Translations under genes and position numbers: made by a program | Shown here: one piece after another, positions 7,144 through 17,523 of the stretch | How the letters are laid out: every line of letters starts with the position of its first letter | How positions within the stretch are numbered: the first letter of the stretch is position 1 | NCBI GenBank assembly: GCA_030656145.1 | Contig: JAUSOF010000067.1 | Coordinates: 124,001 to 188,000, forward strand | Direction of reading: 5' to 3' | DNA length: 64,000 bases | Source of the DNA: Pseudomonas sp. | GTDB taxonomy: Bacteria; Pseudomonadota; Gammaproteobacteria; Pseudomonadales; Pseudomonadaceae | Notes under the pieces: model-generated | The model's database searches: none | What the model was told of the DNA's origin: nothing | The model's input: only the letters and a program-made list of their open reading frames with translations

Positions 7144-10026
7144 TTAAACGGTTATTCCGGGCAGCCTCACCTGATCACGTAACAGGCTGGCGAACTGCTC
7201 TGCGGGCACCGGTTTGCTGATCAGATAGCCTTGAATCTCGTCGCAGTGGTGGGCCTTGAGGAAGTCCATCTGCGCCTGGGTTTCCACGCCCTCGGCAACC
7301 ACCTTCAACTCCATGCTGTGGGCCATGACGATGATTGCGCGGGTAATCGCTGCATCCTCGCCGCCGAGCGCCAGGTCGCGGATGAAGGTCTGGTCGATCT
7401 TCACGTAGTCCACCGGGAAACGCTTCAGGTAGCTGAGCGAGGAGTAGCCGGTGCCGAAGTCGTCGATCGCCAGTTTCACCCCCAGGTCGCGCAGTTGCTG
7501 GAAGGTGGTGATCACGCTCTCGACGTTGTCGAGCAACTGGCTCTCGGTCAATTCGAGTTCGAGGAACTGCGGCGCCAGGCCGGTTTCGTCGAGTACCTGG
7601 CGCACCAGGCTGGTCAGTTTGCCCTGGCGCAATTGATGCACCGACAGGTTTACCGACACCCGGATCTGCGCCAGGCCCTGCAGCTGCCAGTCCCGCGCTT
7701 GCTGACAGGCGCGGCGCAGGACGAACTCGCCGATCGGCGCGATCAGCCCGGTTTCCTCGGCCAGGCCGATGAAATCCCCCGGTGGCACCAGGCCCCGTTC
7801 CGGATGGCGCCAGCGTACCAGCGCCTCGGCGGCGTTGAGGCTGTCGTCGGCCAGGCACAGCTTGGGCTGGTAGAACACCTCCAGCTGATGCTCGTCGATC
7901 GCCTTGCGCAGCTGGGCTTCCAGTTGCAGGCGCTCCAGGGTGCAGGCCTGCAGGTTGTCGGTGTAGAACTGGAAGGTGTTACCACCCAGGTGCTTGGCAT
8001 GCTGCATGGCCATATCGGCCTGGCTGACCAGGGTCGAAATCTCCCGCGCGTTGTCCGGCAGCAGGCTGATGCCCAGGGAGGCGCTGACCACCAGCTCCTG
8101 TCCGCCGACGGTCATTGGCAGGCGCAACTTGGCCAGCAGGCGGCTGGCCATGCGCGCCAGGGTCGAGAGGCTGCCGTAGGAGTCGAGCAGCACGGCGAAC
8201 TCGTCGCCGGACAAGCGCGCAATGGTGTCGGCCTCGGGCACCGCCTGACTCAGGCGGCGGCTCATCTGGCGCAGTAATTGGTCAGCCACTTCATGGCCGA
8301 GGCTGTCGTTGAGCCACTTGAACCGGTCCAGGTCGACGTGCAGCAAGGCCAGGCTGCGTCCGCTCTGGCGCGAACGCTGGCTGGCCTCGTGCAGGCGCTC
8401 GCGGAACAGGCTGCGGTTGGCCAGGCCGGTCAGGTCGTCATAGTGCGACAGGTAGCGCAGGCGCTCCTCGGCCTCGCGCCGCGACGACAGGTCGGCGAAG
8501 AAGCCGACGATATGGCTGACCAGCCCGCGCGCATCGCGCACCACCTTGAGTTGCAGCAATTGCGGGTAGAGTTCGCCGTTCTTGCGCGTCTCGATCAATT
8601 CGCCCTGCCAGTGGTCGCTGCGCTCCAGCTCCAGACGGATCAGCTGGTACTGGTGAAGGGTGTCGCTGCGGCTGATCATGGCGACACTCTTGCCGAGCAC
8701 GTCTTCCTGAAGATAGCCGGTGACCTGGCTGAATGCCTGATTGACCGCCAGCAGGCGGTAATCCGGGTCAAGAATGACAATGCCTTCGCTGGCTGCCTCG
8801 AACACCGTGGCAGCCAGGCGCTGCTGTTCTTCCTGCTGTTTGCGCGCGGTAATGGTGCGCCGCGTGCCAAGCATACGCAGCACCCGGCCCTGGGCATCGC
8901 GCTCCACGGCGCGGCCGCGATCCTCGACCCAGACCCAGTGGCCATCGGCATGCTTGACCCGGTACTCGATCTGATAACCGTCACTGCGGCCTTTCATGTG
9001 CTCGACCAGGGCCCGGCGCAGCAACGGCCGGTCGTCCGGGTGCAGGCGTGGCTTGAGGTCACGCAGCATGGCCTGCACCGCCTCGGGCTCGAGGCCGAAG
9101 ATCTCCTTGAGTTGCGAGTGGTGCACTTCATCGCTCTGCAGGTTCCAGTCCCAGAGGCCCAGTTCGCTGGCTTCCAGGGCCAGGGCCAGGCGCGCCTCGC
9201 TCTTGCCCAGGGCGTGGGTGGCATCTTCCAGCTCCAGGGTGCGCTCGGCCACGCGCATTTCCAGTTGGTCATGGGCGCCGCGCAGCTCGCCTTCGGCCCA
9301 GCGACGCTGTTCGACTTCGTGGGCCAGTTCGCCATTCAGCGTTTCGGCCTGCTCTCGGGCGTGTTCCAGGCGGCCGATCAGCGCCTGATTCTGAAAACGC
9401 TGCAGCAGGCTGCGCTGCACCAGGCGGTTGACCTGCCAGGCCACCACCAGCAGGGTTACCAGCAGAATGCCGCCAAGCATGCCCCAGCCACGCTGCAGGC
9501 TGTGTTCGCTGAGCAGCAGATACGCCACCGACGGCAGCAGGCAGGGCAGGGCGAAGGTCAGGAACGCCGACAGGCTGACGGCATAGGCCACGCTGGCGGA
9601 AAAGATCGCCGCGGCGATCAGGCCGTAGACCAGGGCCTGCTGGTAGAACACATCGGTCGGCACCAGGGCGATGGCGGCGAAGGCCAGGGTCAGGCCGGAG
9701 GCGCCGGCGCCAAACAGGAAGCTGCGCCGCCAATGCACCTGTGCCTGGCTGCTCGGCAGTGCAGCATTGAAGGCCCTGACCTGGAGCAGGCGCAGAACGG
9801 CCAGTAGCACCAGGCAGATCAACCAGCCAGACAACAGTGCACGGCTCTGTGGCGTCCAGAGCAAATAGGCGCAGACCACGCCGTTGAGCAGCATGAATAG
9901 GGTCGGCAGCCACGAGCCCTGATACAGCAGGCGGGTGCGTTCGATGGCGATATCCGTGGCGAATTGCTGACGAAGCTCGCGTGTAGTGTCCAGCGTCAGT
10001 TCGGCGGCGCTAGCAGTCTGGGTCAT
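7144..10026 (-). CDS. membrane PAS-GGDEF-EAL cyclic-di-GMP signalling protein
   Basis: A 960-residue protein. About six hydrophobic segments lie within residues 40-205, followed by a coiled coil (about 205-280), two PAS/PAC regions (about 280-540), a GGDEF domain and an EAL domain. The diguanylate cyclase signature is SGDEF (606-610) instead of GGDEF, with no RxxD inhibitory site before it. The EAL domain looks complete: EALVRW (734), [25 protein letters not shown] and AEGVET are all present. It probably degrades c-di-GMP, with the cyclase half possibly active or regulatory. It is divergent from uvrD, as PA5442 is in P. aeruginosa, which I take to be the orthologue. Confidence 0.92.
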   Translation of the reverse strand: MTQTASAAELTLDTTRELRQQFATDIAIERTRLLYQGSWLPTLFMLLNGVVCAYLLWTPQSRALLSGWLICLVLLAVLRLLQVRAFNAALPSSQAQVHWRRSFLFGAGASGLTLAFAAIALVPTDVFYQQALVYGLIAAAIFSASVAYAVSLSAFLTFALPCLLPSVAYLLLSEHSLQRGWGMLGGILLVTLLVVAWQVNRLVQRSLLQRFQNQALIGRLEHAREQAETLNGELAHEVEQRRWAEGELRGAHDQLEMRVAERTLELEDATHALGKSEARLALALEASELGLWDWNLQSDEVHHSQLKEIFGLEPEAVQAMLRDLKPRLHPDDRPLLRRALVEHMKGRSDGYQIEYRVKHADGHWVWVEDRGRAVERDAQGRVLRMLGTRRTITARKQQEEQQRLAATVFEAASEGIVILDPDYRLLAVNQAFSQVTGYLQEDVLGKSVAMISRSDTLHQYQLIRLELERSDHWQGELIETRKNGELYPQLLQLKVVRDARGLVSHIVGFFADLSSRREAEERLRYLSHYDDLTGLANRSLFRERLHEASQRSRQSGRSLALLHVDLDRFKWLNDSLGHEVADQLLRQMSRRLSQAVPEADTIARLSGDEFAVLLDSYGSLSTLARMASRLLAKLRLPMTVGGQELVVSASLGISLLPDNAREISTLVSQADMAMQHAKHLGGNTFQFYTDNLQACTLERLQLEAQLRKAIDEHQLEVFYQPKLCLADDSLNAAEALVRWRHPERGLVPPGDFIGLAEETGLIAPIGEFVLRRACQQARDWQLQGLAQIRVSVNLSVHQLRQGKLTSLVRQVLDETGLAPQFLELELTESQLLDNVESVITTFQQLRDLGVKLAIDDFGTGYSSLSYLKRFPVDYVKIDQTFIRDLALGGEDAAITRAIIVMAHSMELKVVAEGVETQAQMDFLKAHHCDEIQGYLISKPVPAEQFASLLRDQVRLPGITV

Positions 10027-10260
10027 AGGCTATTTTCTTGTAAGTTGGGGTGCCTAGGTCGGCGGAGCATACCCGAGCTAGACGCGTCGCCCAACAATCA
10101 TCTGTGTAAATTTAGCCACCCGGCAGGCAACTTCGCCTGCGCGCTTTGACCTGCAACCACCACCTGGCAAGGTGACTGACCGGTCGTCCACTGGCAGCGC
10201 TGCGGCGATGTGCCGCGCGCCCGGTTTGCCCTCGCTGCCGCCGCCCCCTAGAATGCCGCG

Positions 10261-12450
10261 ATGCAAAATGACCCCGAACTCCTGATCGCTTCTCTCAACG
10301 ATGCCCAACGCCAGGCCGTAGCGGCCAGTCTGGGCCGTCAACTGGTGCTGGCCGGCGCCGGCTCCGGTAAAACCCGGGTGCTGGTGCACCGTATCGCCTG
10401 GCTGATCCAGATCGAAAACGCCTCGCCGCACAGCGTCCTCTCGGTGACCTTCACCAACAAGGCCGCCGCCGAGATGCGGGCGCGTATCGAGCAGATGCTT
10501 GGCGTCAATCCGGCCGGCATGTGGGTCGGCACCTTCCACGGCCTGGCGCATCGCCTGCTGCGTGCGCACTGGCAGGAAGCCGGTCTGGCGGAGAACTTCC
10601 AGATTCTCGATTCCGACGACCAGCAGCGCCTGGTCAAGCGGGTGATCCGCGACCTGGGCCTGGACGAGCAGCGTTGGCCGGTCAAGCAGGCGCAGTGGTT
10701 TATCAACGGGCAGAAGGACGAAGGCCTGCGGCCGAAAAACATCCAGCCCGGCGGTGATCTGTTCCTGGCCACCATGCTGAAGATTTACGAAGCCTATGAA
10801 GCCGCCTGCGCCCGCGCCGGAGTGATCGATTTCTCCGAGCTGCTGCTGCGCGCCCTTGACCTGTGGCGTGACCAGCCGGGCCTGCTCGAGCATTACCAGC
10901 GGCGCTTCCGCCATGTGCTTGTCGACGAGTTCCAGGACACCAACGCCGTGCAGTACGCCTGGCTGCGCCTACTGGCCCAGGGCGGCGCCAGCCTGATGGT
11001 GGTCGGTGACGATGATCAGTCGATCTACGGCTGGCGTGGGGCCAAGATCGAGAATATTCACCAGTACAGCCGCGACTTCCCGGACGCCGAAACCATCCGT
11101 CTGGAGCAGAACTACCGCTCCACCGCCGGCATTCTCAAGGCCGCCAACGCGCTGATCGCCAATAATCAGGGGCGTCTGGGCAAGGAGCTGTGGACCGAAG
11201 ACGGTGACGGCGAACCGATCAGCCTGTATTCGGCGTTCAACGAGCACGACGAAGCCCGTTATGTGGTCGAGTCGATCGAGGATGCCCTGCGCAAGGACGG
11301 CCTCAAGCGCAGCGAAATCGCCATCCTCTACCGCTCCAACGCCCAGTCGCGGGTGCTCGAAGAAGCCCTGCTGCGCGAGAAGATTCCGTACCGCATCTAT
11401 GGTGGTCAGCGCTTCTTCGAGCGCGCTGAAATCAAGAATGCCATGGCCTATATGCGCCTGCTCGACGGCCGCGGCAACGATGCGGCGCTGGAGCGGGTGA
11501 TCAACGTGCCGGCCCGTGGCATCGGCGAGAAGAGTGTCGAAACTATTCGCGCCTACGCCCGTGAACATGATGTAGCGATGTGGGAAGCCATTCGCCTGAT
11601 GGTCGCCAACAAGGCCCTGCCAGGCCGCGCCTCGGCTGCCCTGGCCGGCTTTATCGAACTGATCGAGAACCTTGCAGCCAAGGTGCTGGAGATGCCGCTG
11701 CACCTGATGACCCAGACCGTCATCGAGCAGAGCGGGTTGATCGCCTACCACAAGGCCGAGAAAGGCGAAAAAGCCCAGGCGCGGATCGAAAACCTTGAGG
11801 AATTGGTCAGCGCCGCGCGCGCCTTCGACAATGATGGCGACGACGAATTAAGTCCGCTGCAGGCCTTCCTCGGCCATGCCTCGCTGGAGGCCGGCGACAC
11901 CCAGGCCGCAGAAAACGAAGACAGCATCCAGCTGATGACCCTGCACAGCTCAAAGGGTCTGGAGTTTCCCCAGGTGTTCCTGGTAGGCATGGAAGAAGGC
12001 CTGTTCCCGCACAAGATGAGCCTGGAAGAACCCGGCCGTCTCGAAGAAGAACGTCGCCTGGCCTATGTCGGCATCACCCGCGCGATGCAGAAGCTGGTGA
12101 TCAGTTACGCCGAAGTCCGCCGCTTGTATGGCACTGAAACGCGTAACTCGATCTCGCGCTTTGTGCGTGAGATTCCGCCGCAACTGGTCCAGGAAGTCCG
12201 CCTGTCTAATAGCGTCAGCCGACCCTTCACCGGGAACAGCCGCAACATGAGCGGCAGCAGCATGTTTGCCGGCAGCGCCGTGCCGGACACCGCGTTCAGC
12301 CTCGGCCAGCGCGTGCAGCACGCATTGTTTGGCGAGGGCACCATCCTCAACTTCGAAGGCTCCGGCGCCCAGGCGCGGGTGCAGGTGAACTTCGAAAGCG
12401 AGGGCAGCAAATGGCTGATGCTCAGCTACGCCAAGCTGGATGCGCTGTAA
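10261..12450 (+). CDS. uvrD: DNA helicase II, UvrD
   Basis: The 729-residue superfamily 1A 3'-5' helicase acts in nucleotide excision and mismatch repair by unwinding nicked DNA. Motifs are in order: Q-motif LNDAQRQAV, Walker A GAGSGKT (32-38), motif Ia FTNKAAAEM, motif II DEFQD (222-226), motif III GDDDQSIYGWRGA, motif IV QNYRST, motif V LHSSKGLEF and motif VI VGITRAM. The C-terminal tail ends in the Tudor-like QRVQHALFGEGTIL region. Length and start (ATG at 10261) match the family. Confidence 0.98.
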   Translation: MQNDPELLIASLNDAQRQAVAASLGRQLVLAGAGSGKTRVLVHRIAWLIQIENASPHSVLSVTFTNKAAAEMRARIEQMLGVNPAGMWVGTFHGLAHRLLRAHWQEAGLAENFQILDSDDQQRLVKRVIRDLGLDEQRWPVKQAQWFINGQKDEGLRPKNIQPGGDLFLATMLKIYEAYEAACARAGVIDFSELLLRALDLWRDQPGLLEHYQRRFRHVLVDEFQDTNAVQYAWLRLLAQGGASLMVVGDDDQSIYGWRGAKIENIHQYSRDFPDAETIRLEQNYRSTAGILKAANALIANNQGRLGKELWTEDGDGEPISLYSAFNEHDEARYVVESIEDALRKDGLKRSEIAILYRSNAQSRVLEEALLREKIPYRIYGGQRFFERAEIKNAMAYMRLLDGRGNDAALERVINVPARGIGEKSVETIRAYAREHDVAMWEAIRLMVANKALPGRASAALAGFIELIENLAAKVLEMPLHLMTQTVIEQSGLIAYHKAEKGEKAQARIENLEELVSAARAFDNDGDDELSPLQAFLGHASLEAGDTQAAENEDSIQLMTLHSSKGLEFPQVFLVGMEEGLFPHKMSLEEPGRLEEERRLAYVGITRAMQKLVISYAEVRRLYGTETRNSISRFVREIPPQLVQEVRLSNSVSRPFTGNSRNMSGSSMFAGSAVPDTAFSLGQRVQHALFGEGTILNFEGSGAQARVQVNFESEGSKWLMLSYAKLDAL

Positions 12451-12467
12451 CCACCGAGATAACAGAC

Positions 12468-12529
12468 CGTAGCCCGGATGCAATCCGGGGGCTCTAGCAA
12501 CGAACTTCCGGGAATGCATCCGGGCTACG
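12468..12529. repeat. inverted repeat after uvrD (CGTAGCCCGGATGCA family)
   Basis: CGTAGCCCGGATGCA (12468-12482) is the exact inverse of 12515-12529. A looser relative lies at 14626-14692. This is a Pseudomonas-style intergenic palindrome and may also act as the uvrD terminator, although no T-run follows. Confidence 0.65.
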
Positions 12530-12560
12530 GGATTAACCCAAAACAACGAGGAAGCCCCCG

Positions 12561-13655
12561 ATGAATCGCCGTAACCTCTTCACCGCTGCCGTGGCCCTGT
12601 TCGCCGTTATCGGCCTGGCCGGTTGCAAGGACGAAAAAGCCGCCAGCGAGCAGGTTGCAGCCGAGCCGGTGCAGAGCTTCCAGTGGAAGATGGTCACCGC
12701 CTGGCCGAAGAACTACCCGGGCCTGGGCACTGCCGCCGAACGCCTGGCCGAGCGCGTCGCGACCATGAGCGCCGGGCGCCTGACCATCAAGGTCTACGCC
12801 GGTGGCGAGCTGGTGCCGCCGCTGGAGGTGTTCGACGCCGTCTCGCGCGGCACCGCCGAGCTGGGTCATGGCGCGGCCTATTACTGGAAGGGCAAGGTGC
12901 CAGCGGCGCAGTTCTTCACCGCCGTGCCCTTTGGTCTGTCCACCAGCGAAATGAACGCCTGGCTGAGCAAGGGCGGCGGTCAGCAGTTGTGGGACGAAGC
13001 CTATGCCCCCTTTGGCGTAAAACCGATGGTGGTGGGCAATACCGGCATGCAGATGGGCGGCTGGTACAACAAGGAAATCAACGCGCTGGATGACCTCAAA
13101 GGCCTGAAGATCCGCATGCCGGGCCTCGGTGGCGAGGTGCTGAGCAAGCTCGGCGCGACCACCGTCAACTTGCCCGGCGGCGAGGTATTCACCGCCCTGC
13201 AGACCGGGGCCATCGACGCCACCGACTGGGTCAGCCCCTACAACGACCTGGCCTTCGGCCTGCACAAGGCGGCCAAGTTCTACTACTACCCCGGCTGGCA
13301 GGAACCGCAGGCGGTGCTCGAACTGCTGATCAACCAGAAGGCCCTCGACAGCTTGCCGGCCGACCTGCGGGCGATCCTGACCGAAGCCGCCCGCGCCGCC
13401 AGCCAGGACATGCTCGATGACTACGTCTACCACAACGCCCTGGCCCTGGATGAGCTGAAGCAGCAGGGCACCCTGCTCAAGCGCTTCCCCGACGAAGTGC
13501 TCGACGCCATGCAGCGTGAATCCGCCGTGGTACTCGGCGAACTGGCTGCGCAGAGCGAGCTGAACGGGCGTATCTGGGCCTCGATGCAGGCCTTCCAGGC
13601 CCAGGTCAGCCAGATGCACAAGCTGTCCGAACAGGAACTGTATGACTGGCGTTGA
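12561..13655 (+). CDS. TRAP transporter substrate-binding lipoprotein (DctP family), orphan
   Basis: The 364-residue protein has a short signal with paired arginines (NRRNLF) and a lipobox LAGC at residues 20-23, so it is probably a lipoprotein, possibly Tat-exported. The body has the DctP fold: FQWKMVTAWPKNYPG, VYAGGELVPPLEVFDAVS, KIRMPGLGGEV and GAIDATDWVSPYND. This DctP subgroup typically binds keto acids or other organic acids. It is clearly paralogous to the protein at 60264-61364. No TRAP permease gene lies nearby, so it must use one elsewhere. Its neighbours are uvrD and aroE. Confidence 0.88.
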   Translation: MNRRNLFTAAVALFAVIGLAGCKDEKAASEQVAAEPVQSFQWKMVTAWPKNYPGLGTAAERLAERVATMSAGRLTIKVYAGGELVPPLEVFDAVSRGTAELGHGAAYYWKGKVPAAQFFTAVPFGLSTSEMNAWLSKGGGQQLWDEAYAPFGVKPMVVGNTGMQMGGWYNKEINALDDLKGLKIRMPGLGGEVLSKLGATTVNLPGGEVFTALQTGAIDATDWVSPYNDLAFGLHKAAKFYYYPGWQEPQAVLELLINQKALDSLPADLRAILTEAARAASQDMLDDYVYHNALALDELKQQGTLLKRFPDEVLDAMQRESAVVLGELAAQSELNGRIWASMQAFQAQVSQMHKLSEQELYDWR

Positions 13656-13740
13656 TCCGCGCCGCTGATCAGGCAGCCATAGCAATGGCTAGCGCCAGCA
13701 CGCGAGTTCTTCCAGACGTTTAACCGAAACAGGATTCCCC

Positions 13741-14559
13741 ATGGACCGCTACGGTGTATTCGGTAACCCCATCGGCCACAGCAAGTCGCCGCTGATTCAT
13801 CGCCTGTTTGCCGAGCAGACCGGCGAGCCGCTGAGTTATGAAGCACTGCTCGCGCCGCTGGACGACTTTGCCGGTTTCGCCCGGCGTTTCTTTGCCGAGG
13901 GCAAGGGCGCCAATGTCACGGTGCCGTTCAAGGAGCAGGCCTTTCAGTTGGCCGACAGCCTGACCGCGCGCGCCCAGCGCGCCGGCGCGGTGAATACCCT
14001 GAAGAAGCTGGATGACGGCAGCCTGCTCGGCGACAACACCGACGGCGCCGGGCTGGTGCGCGACCTGATGGTCAACGCCGGCTTCGAACTACGCGGCAAG
14101 CGCATCCTCCTGCTGGGTGCCGGCGGTGCCGTGCGCGGGGTGCTCGAGCCCATGCTGGCGCAGCAACCGGCGGCCCTGGTGATCGCCAATCGCACGGTGG
14201 CCAAGGCCGAGCAGCTGGCCAGTGAATTCGCCGACCTGGGGCCGGTGGTGGCCAGCGGTTTCGACTGGCTCGATGCGCCGCTCGACCTGATCATCAACGG
14301 CACCTCGGCCAGCCTGGCCGGCGAGTTGCCGCCCATCGCCGCGAGCCTGATCGAGCCGGGGCACACCTTGTGCTACGACATGATGTACGGCAAACAGCCA
14401 ACCGCCTTCAATTGCTGGGCCGCCGAGCAGGGCGCGGCGCGTGCCCTGGATGGCCTGGGCATGCTGGTCGAACAGGCCGCCGAAGCGTTCTTGCTCTGGC
14501 GCGGCGTGCGCCCGGACAGCGCACCGGTGCTGGCCGAGATGCGCCGGCAACTGGCCTGA
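13741..14559 (+). CDS. aroE: shikimate 5-dehydrogenase AroE
   Basis: The 272-residue NADP enzyme reduces 3-dehydroshikimate to shikimate on the way to chorismate. It has the substrate-binding start [14 protein letters not shown], the catalytic-lysine segment NVTVPFKE, the active-site DNTDGAGL, the nucleotide loop GAGGAVRG followed by IANRTVAKA, and the late [10 protein letters not shown]. Length is normal. The start at 13741 follows an ACAGGATTCCCC leader. A cluster of palindromic repeats follows before the convergent SulP gene. Confidence 0.97.
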   Translation: MDRYGVFGNPIGHSKSPLIHRLFAEQTGEPLSYEALLAPLDDFAGFARRFFAEGKGANVTVPFKEQAFQLADSLTARAQRAGAVNTLKKLDDGSLLGDNTDGAGLVRDLMVNAGFELRGKRILLLGAGGAVRGVLEPMLAQQPAALVIANRTVAKAEQLASEFADLGPVVASGFDWLDAPLDLIINGTSASLAGELPPIAASLIEPGHTLCYDMMYGKQPTAFNCWAAEQGAARALDGLGMLVEQAAEAFLLWRGVRPDSAPVLAEMRRQLA

Positions 14560-14571
14560 CGCGGCAAACGC

Positions 14572-14593
14572 CGTAGGGTGCGCCGTGCGCACC
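14572..14593 (+). repeat. CGTAGGGTGCGCC-family repeat, single copy
   Basis: This is an exact copy of the 22-base unit seen at 2525-2546, just past the aroE stop. It shares the following bases AACGACTTG with the copy at 14735, which suggests a duplicated larger unit. Confidence 0.75.
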
Positions 14594-14625
14594 AACGACT
14601 TGAGCCAGGCGAGCAGCATGTTCTT

Positions 14626-14692
14626 GTAACCCGGATGCACTCCGGGGAAGTCTGGCGCCTGACAGACCGTTCCCGGATTGCATCCAGGCTAC
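14626..14692. repeat. imperfect inverted repeat between aroE and sulP
   Basis: GTAACCCGGATGCACTCCGG at 14626 is mirrored, with mismatches, by the sequence ending at 14692. It is related to the uvrD-distal palindrome at 12468-12529 and is bracketed by two copies of the CGTAGGGTGCGCC repeat. Confidence 0.6.
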
Positions 14693-14734
14693 GTGTTGAC
14701 GCGCGGCGCTCGCTACTTTCACGCGCGCTGAGCC

Positions 14735-14756
14735 CGTAGGGTGCGCCGTGCGCACC
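14735..14756 (+). repeat. CGTAGGGTGCGCC-family repeat, second copy in this gap
   Basis: Exact 22-base copy; the next bases (AACGACTTG) also match those after 14593. The rest of the 14560-14827 gap shows no gene. Confidence 0.75.
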
Positions 14757-14827
14757 AACGACTTGCCGCTCATGGCATAGCCGTATAACCGCATCGGTGC
14801 GCGGGGCGGCCCTGCTGCGGGCCGGTC

Positions 14828-16396
14828 TTAATCCTCGAACTGCACCGGGCACCGCTCGGCGCCTTCGAGCTTGTGGATTTCCTCGATCACCTGCGGCCGG
14901 GCGCGGCGCAGGATCAGGCTGCGGTCTTGCGCGAGCAACCGCCGCGCTTCCTGGTGAAGCATTTCCACCCCGGCGTAATCGATGAAGTTGACGTGGTGGG
15001 CGTCGATGATCACCCGCTCACCCTTGCTGCGCTGGATGAGCTGCTGCAGGTAGTGGCAGGCACCGAAAAAGATCGAACCCTCGACGCGCAACAGTTCTTC
15101 CTCGTCCTCTTGGCAGAATTTCACCCGCGGTTGCGACGTGCGCTTGAGGTAGAAAAACAGCGAAGCCAGCACCCCGGCATAAATCGCCGTTTGCAACTCC
15201 AGCAGCAGGGTAGCGAACAGGGTCAACAGCATCACCAGAAACTCCGAGCGGCTGACCCGGAACAGTGCGCGCAACCCGGCGATATCCACCAGCCCCCAGC
15301 AAATCAGCAGAATGCCCGCCGCCATGCTCGGCAGCGGAATGTGCGCGATCAGGGTGGAGCAGAGCAGGGCAAACAAGGCCACCAGCAGCGCGGAAAACAC
15401 CCCGGCCAGCGGCGAGCGCGCGCCGGCCTGCAGGTTCAGCGCCGAGCGGGTGAAGGAGCCGGCTGACAGGGAGGCGGAGAACCAGGGGCCGAGCAGGTTC
15501 GACAGGCCCTGGGCACGCACTTCCTGGTTGGCGTCGAGAAACTGCTGTGACTTGCCGGCCAGGGCGCGGGCAATCGACAGGCTGGTGACCAGGCCCAGCA
15601 TGCCGCAGGCCACCGCTGCCGGCAGCAGTTGCAGCACACTTGCCAGCTCGAAGGTCAAGGGGCTGAACGGCGGCAAGCGCCCCTCGAAGGCGCTGACCAG
15701 GGCGATCCCGCCGAGCTGGGCCGGCCATGCCAGTACGCCCAGGCTGCCGGCGACGATGCCGATCAGCAGGGCCGGCAGGCGTGGCCACAGGCGCTTGACC
15801 AGCAGGCTGACCGCAAGGGTAAAGCCAGCCACGCCCAGGGCCCGCCAGTCGGTTTCCGCCAGGTGCTGGCCGATATTGAGGATGGTCGCCAGCGCCGTGG
15901 CCTGGCTGGGCACGCTGATGCCGAGCAGGTTGGGCAACTGGCCGAGGGCGATGACCACGGCCGCGCCCAGGGTGAAACCGAGCACCACCGAGTGCGAGAC
16001 GAAGTTCACCAGGGCGCCGAAGCGCAGCAGGCCGAGCAGCCACTGGAACAGCCCGGCGAGAAAGGTCAGCAACAGGATCAGGGCGATGAAGTCGTCACTG
16101 CCCGGCGTCGCCAGTGGGCTGACGCTGGTGAACAGGACGATGGAAATCGCCGCGGTCGGCCCGCAGATCAGGTGCCAGGACGACCCCCACAGGCAGGCAA
16201 TGATCACCGGCACGATGGCCGCATACAGGCCGTACTCGGCCGGCAGCCCGGCGATCAGGGCGTAGGCGATGGATTGCGGCAGCGCCAGGATGGCACCGCT
16301 GAGGCCCACCAACAGGTCGTTGGCGAGGCTGCGCTTGCTGGTGTTGGGCAGCCATCTGAGAAAGGGCAGCAGCGTCTGGCGGCTGGGTAGCGGCAT
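14828..16396 (-). CDS. SulP/SLC26 family anion transporter with C-terminal STAS domain
   Basis: A 522-residue inner-membrane protein with 10 or more hydrophobic segments from about residue 25 to 410. It opens with the family LVGLSGAILALPQSIAYALIAGLPAEYGLY signature region (about residues 31-60). The C-terminal STAS domain (about 430-515) contains VIIDAHHVNFIDYAGVEML. SulP members move sulfate, bicarbonate or dicarboxylates; the substrate cannot be read here. It lies next to choX-betC, whose sulfatase releases sulfate, and the order aroE-sulP-choX-betC-LysR matches my recollection of P. putida, so a sulfate link is plausible but unproven. Confidence 0.9.
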   Translation of the reverse strand: MPLPSRQTLLPFLRWLPNTSKRSLANDLLVGLSGAILALPQSIAYALIAGLPAEYGLYAAIVPVIIACLWGSSWHLICGPTAAISIVLFTSVSPLATPGSDDFIALILLLTFLAGLFQWLLGLLRFGALVNFVSHSVVLGFTLGAAVVIALGQLPNLLGISVPSQATALATILNIGQHLAETDWRALGVAGFTLAVSLLVKRLWPRLPALLIGIVAGSLGVLAWPAQLGGIALVSAFEGRLPPFSPLTFELASVLQLLPAAVACGMLGLVTSLSIARALAGKSQQFLDANQEVRAQGLSNLLGPWFSASLSAGSFTRSALNLQAGARSPLAGVFSALLVALFALLCSTLIAHIPLPSMAAGILLICWGLVDIAGLRALFRVSRSEFLVMLLTLFATLLLELQTAIYAGVLASLFFYLKRTSQPRVKFCQEDEEELLRVEGSIFFGACHYLQQLIQRSKGERVIIDAHHVNFIDYAGVEMLHQEARRLLAQDRSLILRRARPQVIEEIHKLEGAERCPVQFED

Positions 16397-16438
16397 GCAG
16401 TGTCGCTCTTGGGTTGGGTGGACAGAACACGGAGCGGG

Positions 16439-16486
16439 TTGACAGCCTACGCGGCGGCGATGCTATGCCGCCGCGTAGGCTGTCAA
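16439..16486. repeat. 20-base perfect inverted repeat upstream of sulP
   Basis: The arms at 16439-16458 and 16467-16486 are exact inverses (TTGACAGCCTACGCGGCGGC) around an eight-base loop. The element lies between sulP and choX, both on the minus strand. It could terminate choX transcripts or be a mobile palindrome. Confidence 0.7.
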
Positions 16487-16548
16487 ACGGTGGACTGTTC
16501 GCTGCGCTCCTGAGTCCTACGCCCAGCCTACGCAATCCAGCGACCAGT

Positions 16549-17475
16549 TCAAAGCCGCGCTTTCACTGCTGCCAGGCCGTCGCCGCCATCGCGGCTACTG
16601 ACGCCTTGCAGCCAGCCGTCGAGCACCGCCGGATTGGCCTTCAGCCAGGCCTTGATCGCTTCGGCATTGCTCGCCTGCTTGCTCAGCACCTTGTCCATGA
16701 TGGCGTTTTCCATCTCCTGGGTGAAGCTCAGGTTGCTCAGCAGCTTGCCGACGTTCGGGCACTCTGTGGCGTAGTCCTTACGGGCCAGGGTGTTGACGTT
16801 GCCGCTTTCACCGAAATACTTCTCGCCGCCCTTGAGGTATTTGATGTCGTAGTTGACGTTCATCGGGTGTGGCGTCCAGCCGAGGAATACCACGAACTGA
16901 TCGCGTTTCACCGCGCGGCCGACCTGCACCAACATCGCCTGCTCACTGGATTCCACCAGCTTCCAGTCGCCCAGGCCGAACTCGTCGGCGTCGATCATCT
17001 TGCGGATCGATTCGTTGGCCGGCGAGCCCGAGGCGATGCCATAGAGCTTGTTGTCGAACTTGTCGGCGAACTTGTGGAGGTCGGCAAAGGTCTTCACCCC
17101 GGCCTCATAGGCATAGGTCGGTACGGCCAGGGTGTACTCGGTGCCGCTGAGGTTTTGATTGAGCTTATCGACCTGGCCGGTGGCGACGAACTTGTCGTAG
17201 TTGCTTTGCTGCGCAGGCATCCAGTTGCCGAGGAACGCATCGACCTGGCCTTTGTGCATGCCGGTGAAGATGATCGGTACGGCCAGGATCTGGGTCTGCG
17301 CCTTGTAGCCCAGGCTATCGAGCAGGAAGCTGGCAATGCCGTTGGTCACGGCGATATCGCTCCAGCCCGGATCGCCCAGTTTTACCGTGCTGCAACTGGC
17401 GTCTTCGGCGTAGGCGTGGAAGGTGCTGGCGGCCAATAGCAGCCCGCCGCTAAACACTGTGGCTAGTTTGTGCAT
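16549..17475 (-). CDS. choX: choline ABC transporter periplasmic binding protein ChoX
   Basis: The 308-residue protein has a signal peptide (cleavage near AYA-EDA) and the OpuAC-type quaternary-amine-binding fold. Family segments include VKLGDPGWSDIAVTNGIASF, FLGNWMPAQ, FVVFLGWTPHPMN and NLSFTQEMENAIMD. The aromatic residues within GWTPHPMN and GDPGWSD fit a cation-pi cage for choline. It is 48 bases downstream of betC on the same strand, so choline sulfate hydrolysis and choline uptake are coupled. Its permease and ATPase are not adjacent. Confidence 0.9.
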   Translation of the reverse strand: MHKLATVFSGGLLLAASTFHAYAEDASCSTVKLGDPGWSDIAVTNGIASFLLDSLGYKAQTQILAVPIIFTGMHKGQVDAFLGNWMPAQQSNYDKFVATGQVDKLNQNLSGTEYTLAVPTYAYEAGVKTFADLHKFADKFDNKLYGIASGSPANESIRKMIDADEFGLGDWKLVESSEQAMLVQVGRAVKRDQFVVFLGWTPHPMNVNYDIKYLKGGEKYFGESGNVNTLARKDYATECPNVGKLLSNLSFTQEMENAIMDKVLSKQASNAEAIKAWLKANPAVLDGWLQGVSSRDGGDGLAAVKARL

Positions 17476-17523
17476 GACGTGTTTCCTCTGAGTTCTAATT
17501 ATTTAGTTGCACGCGTGTTGCGG

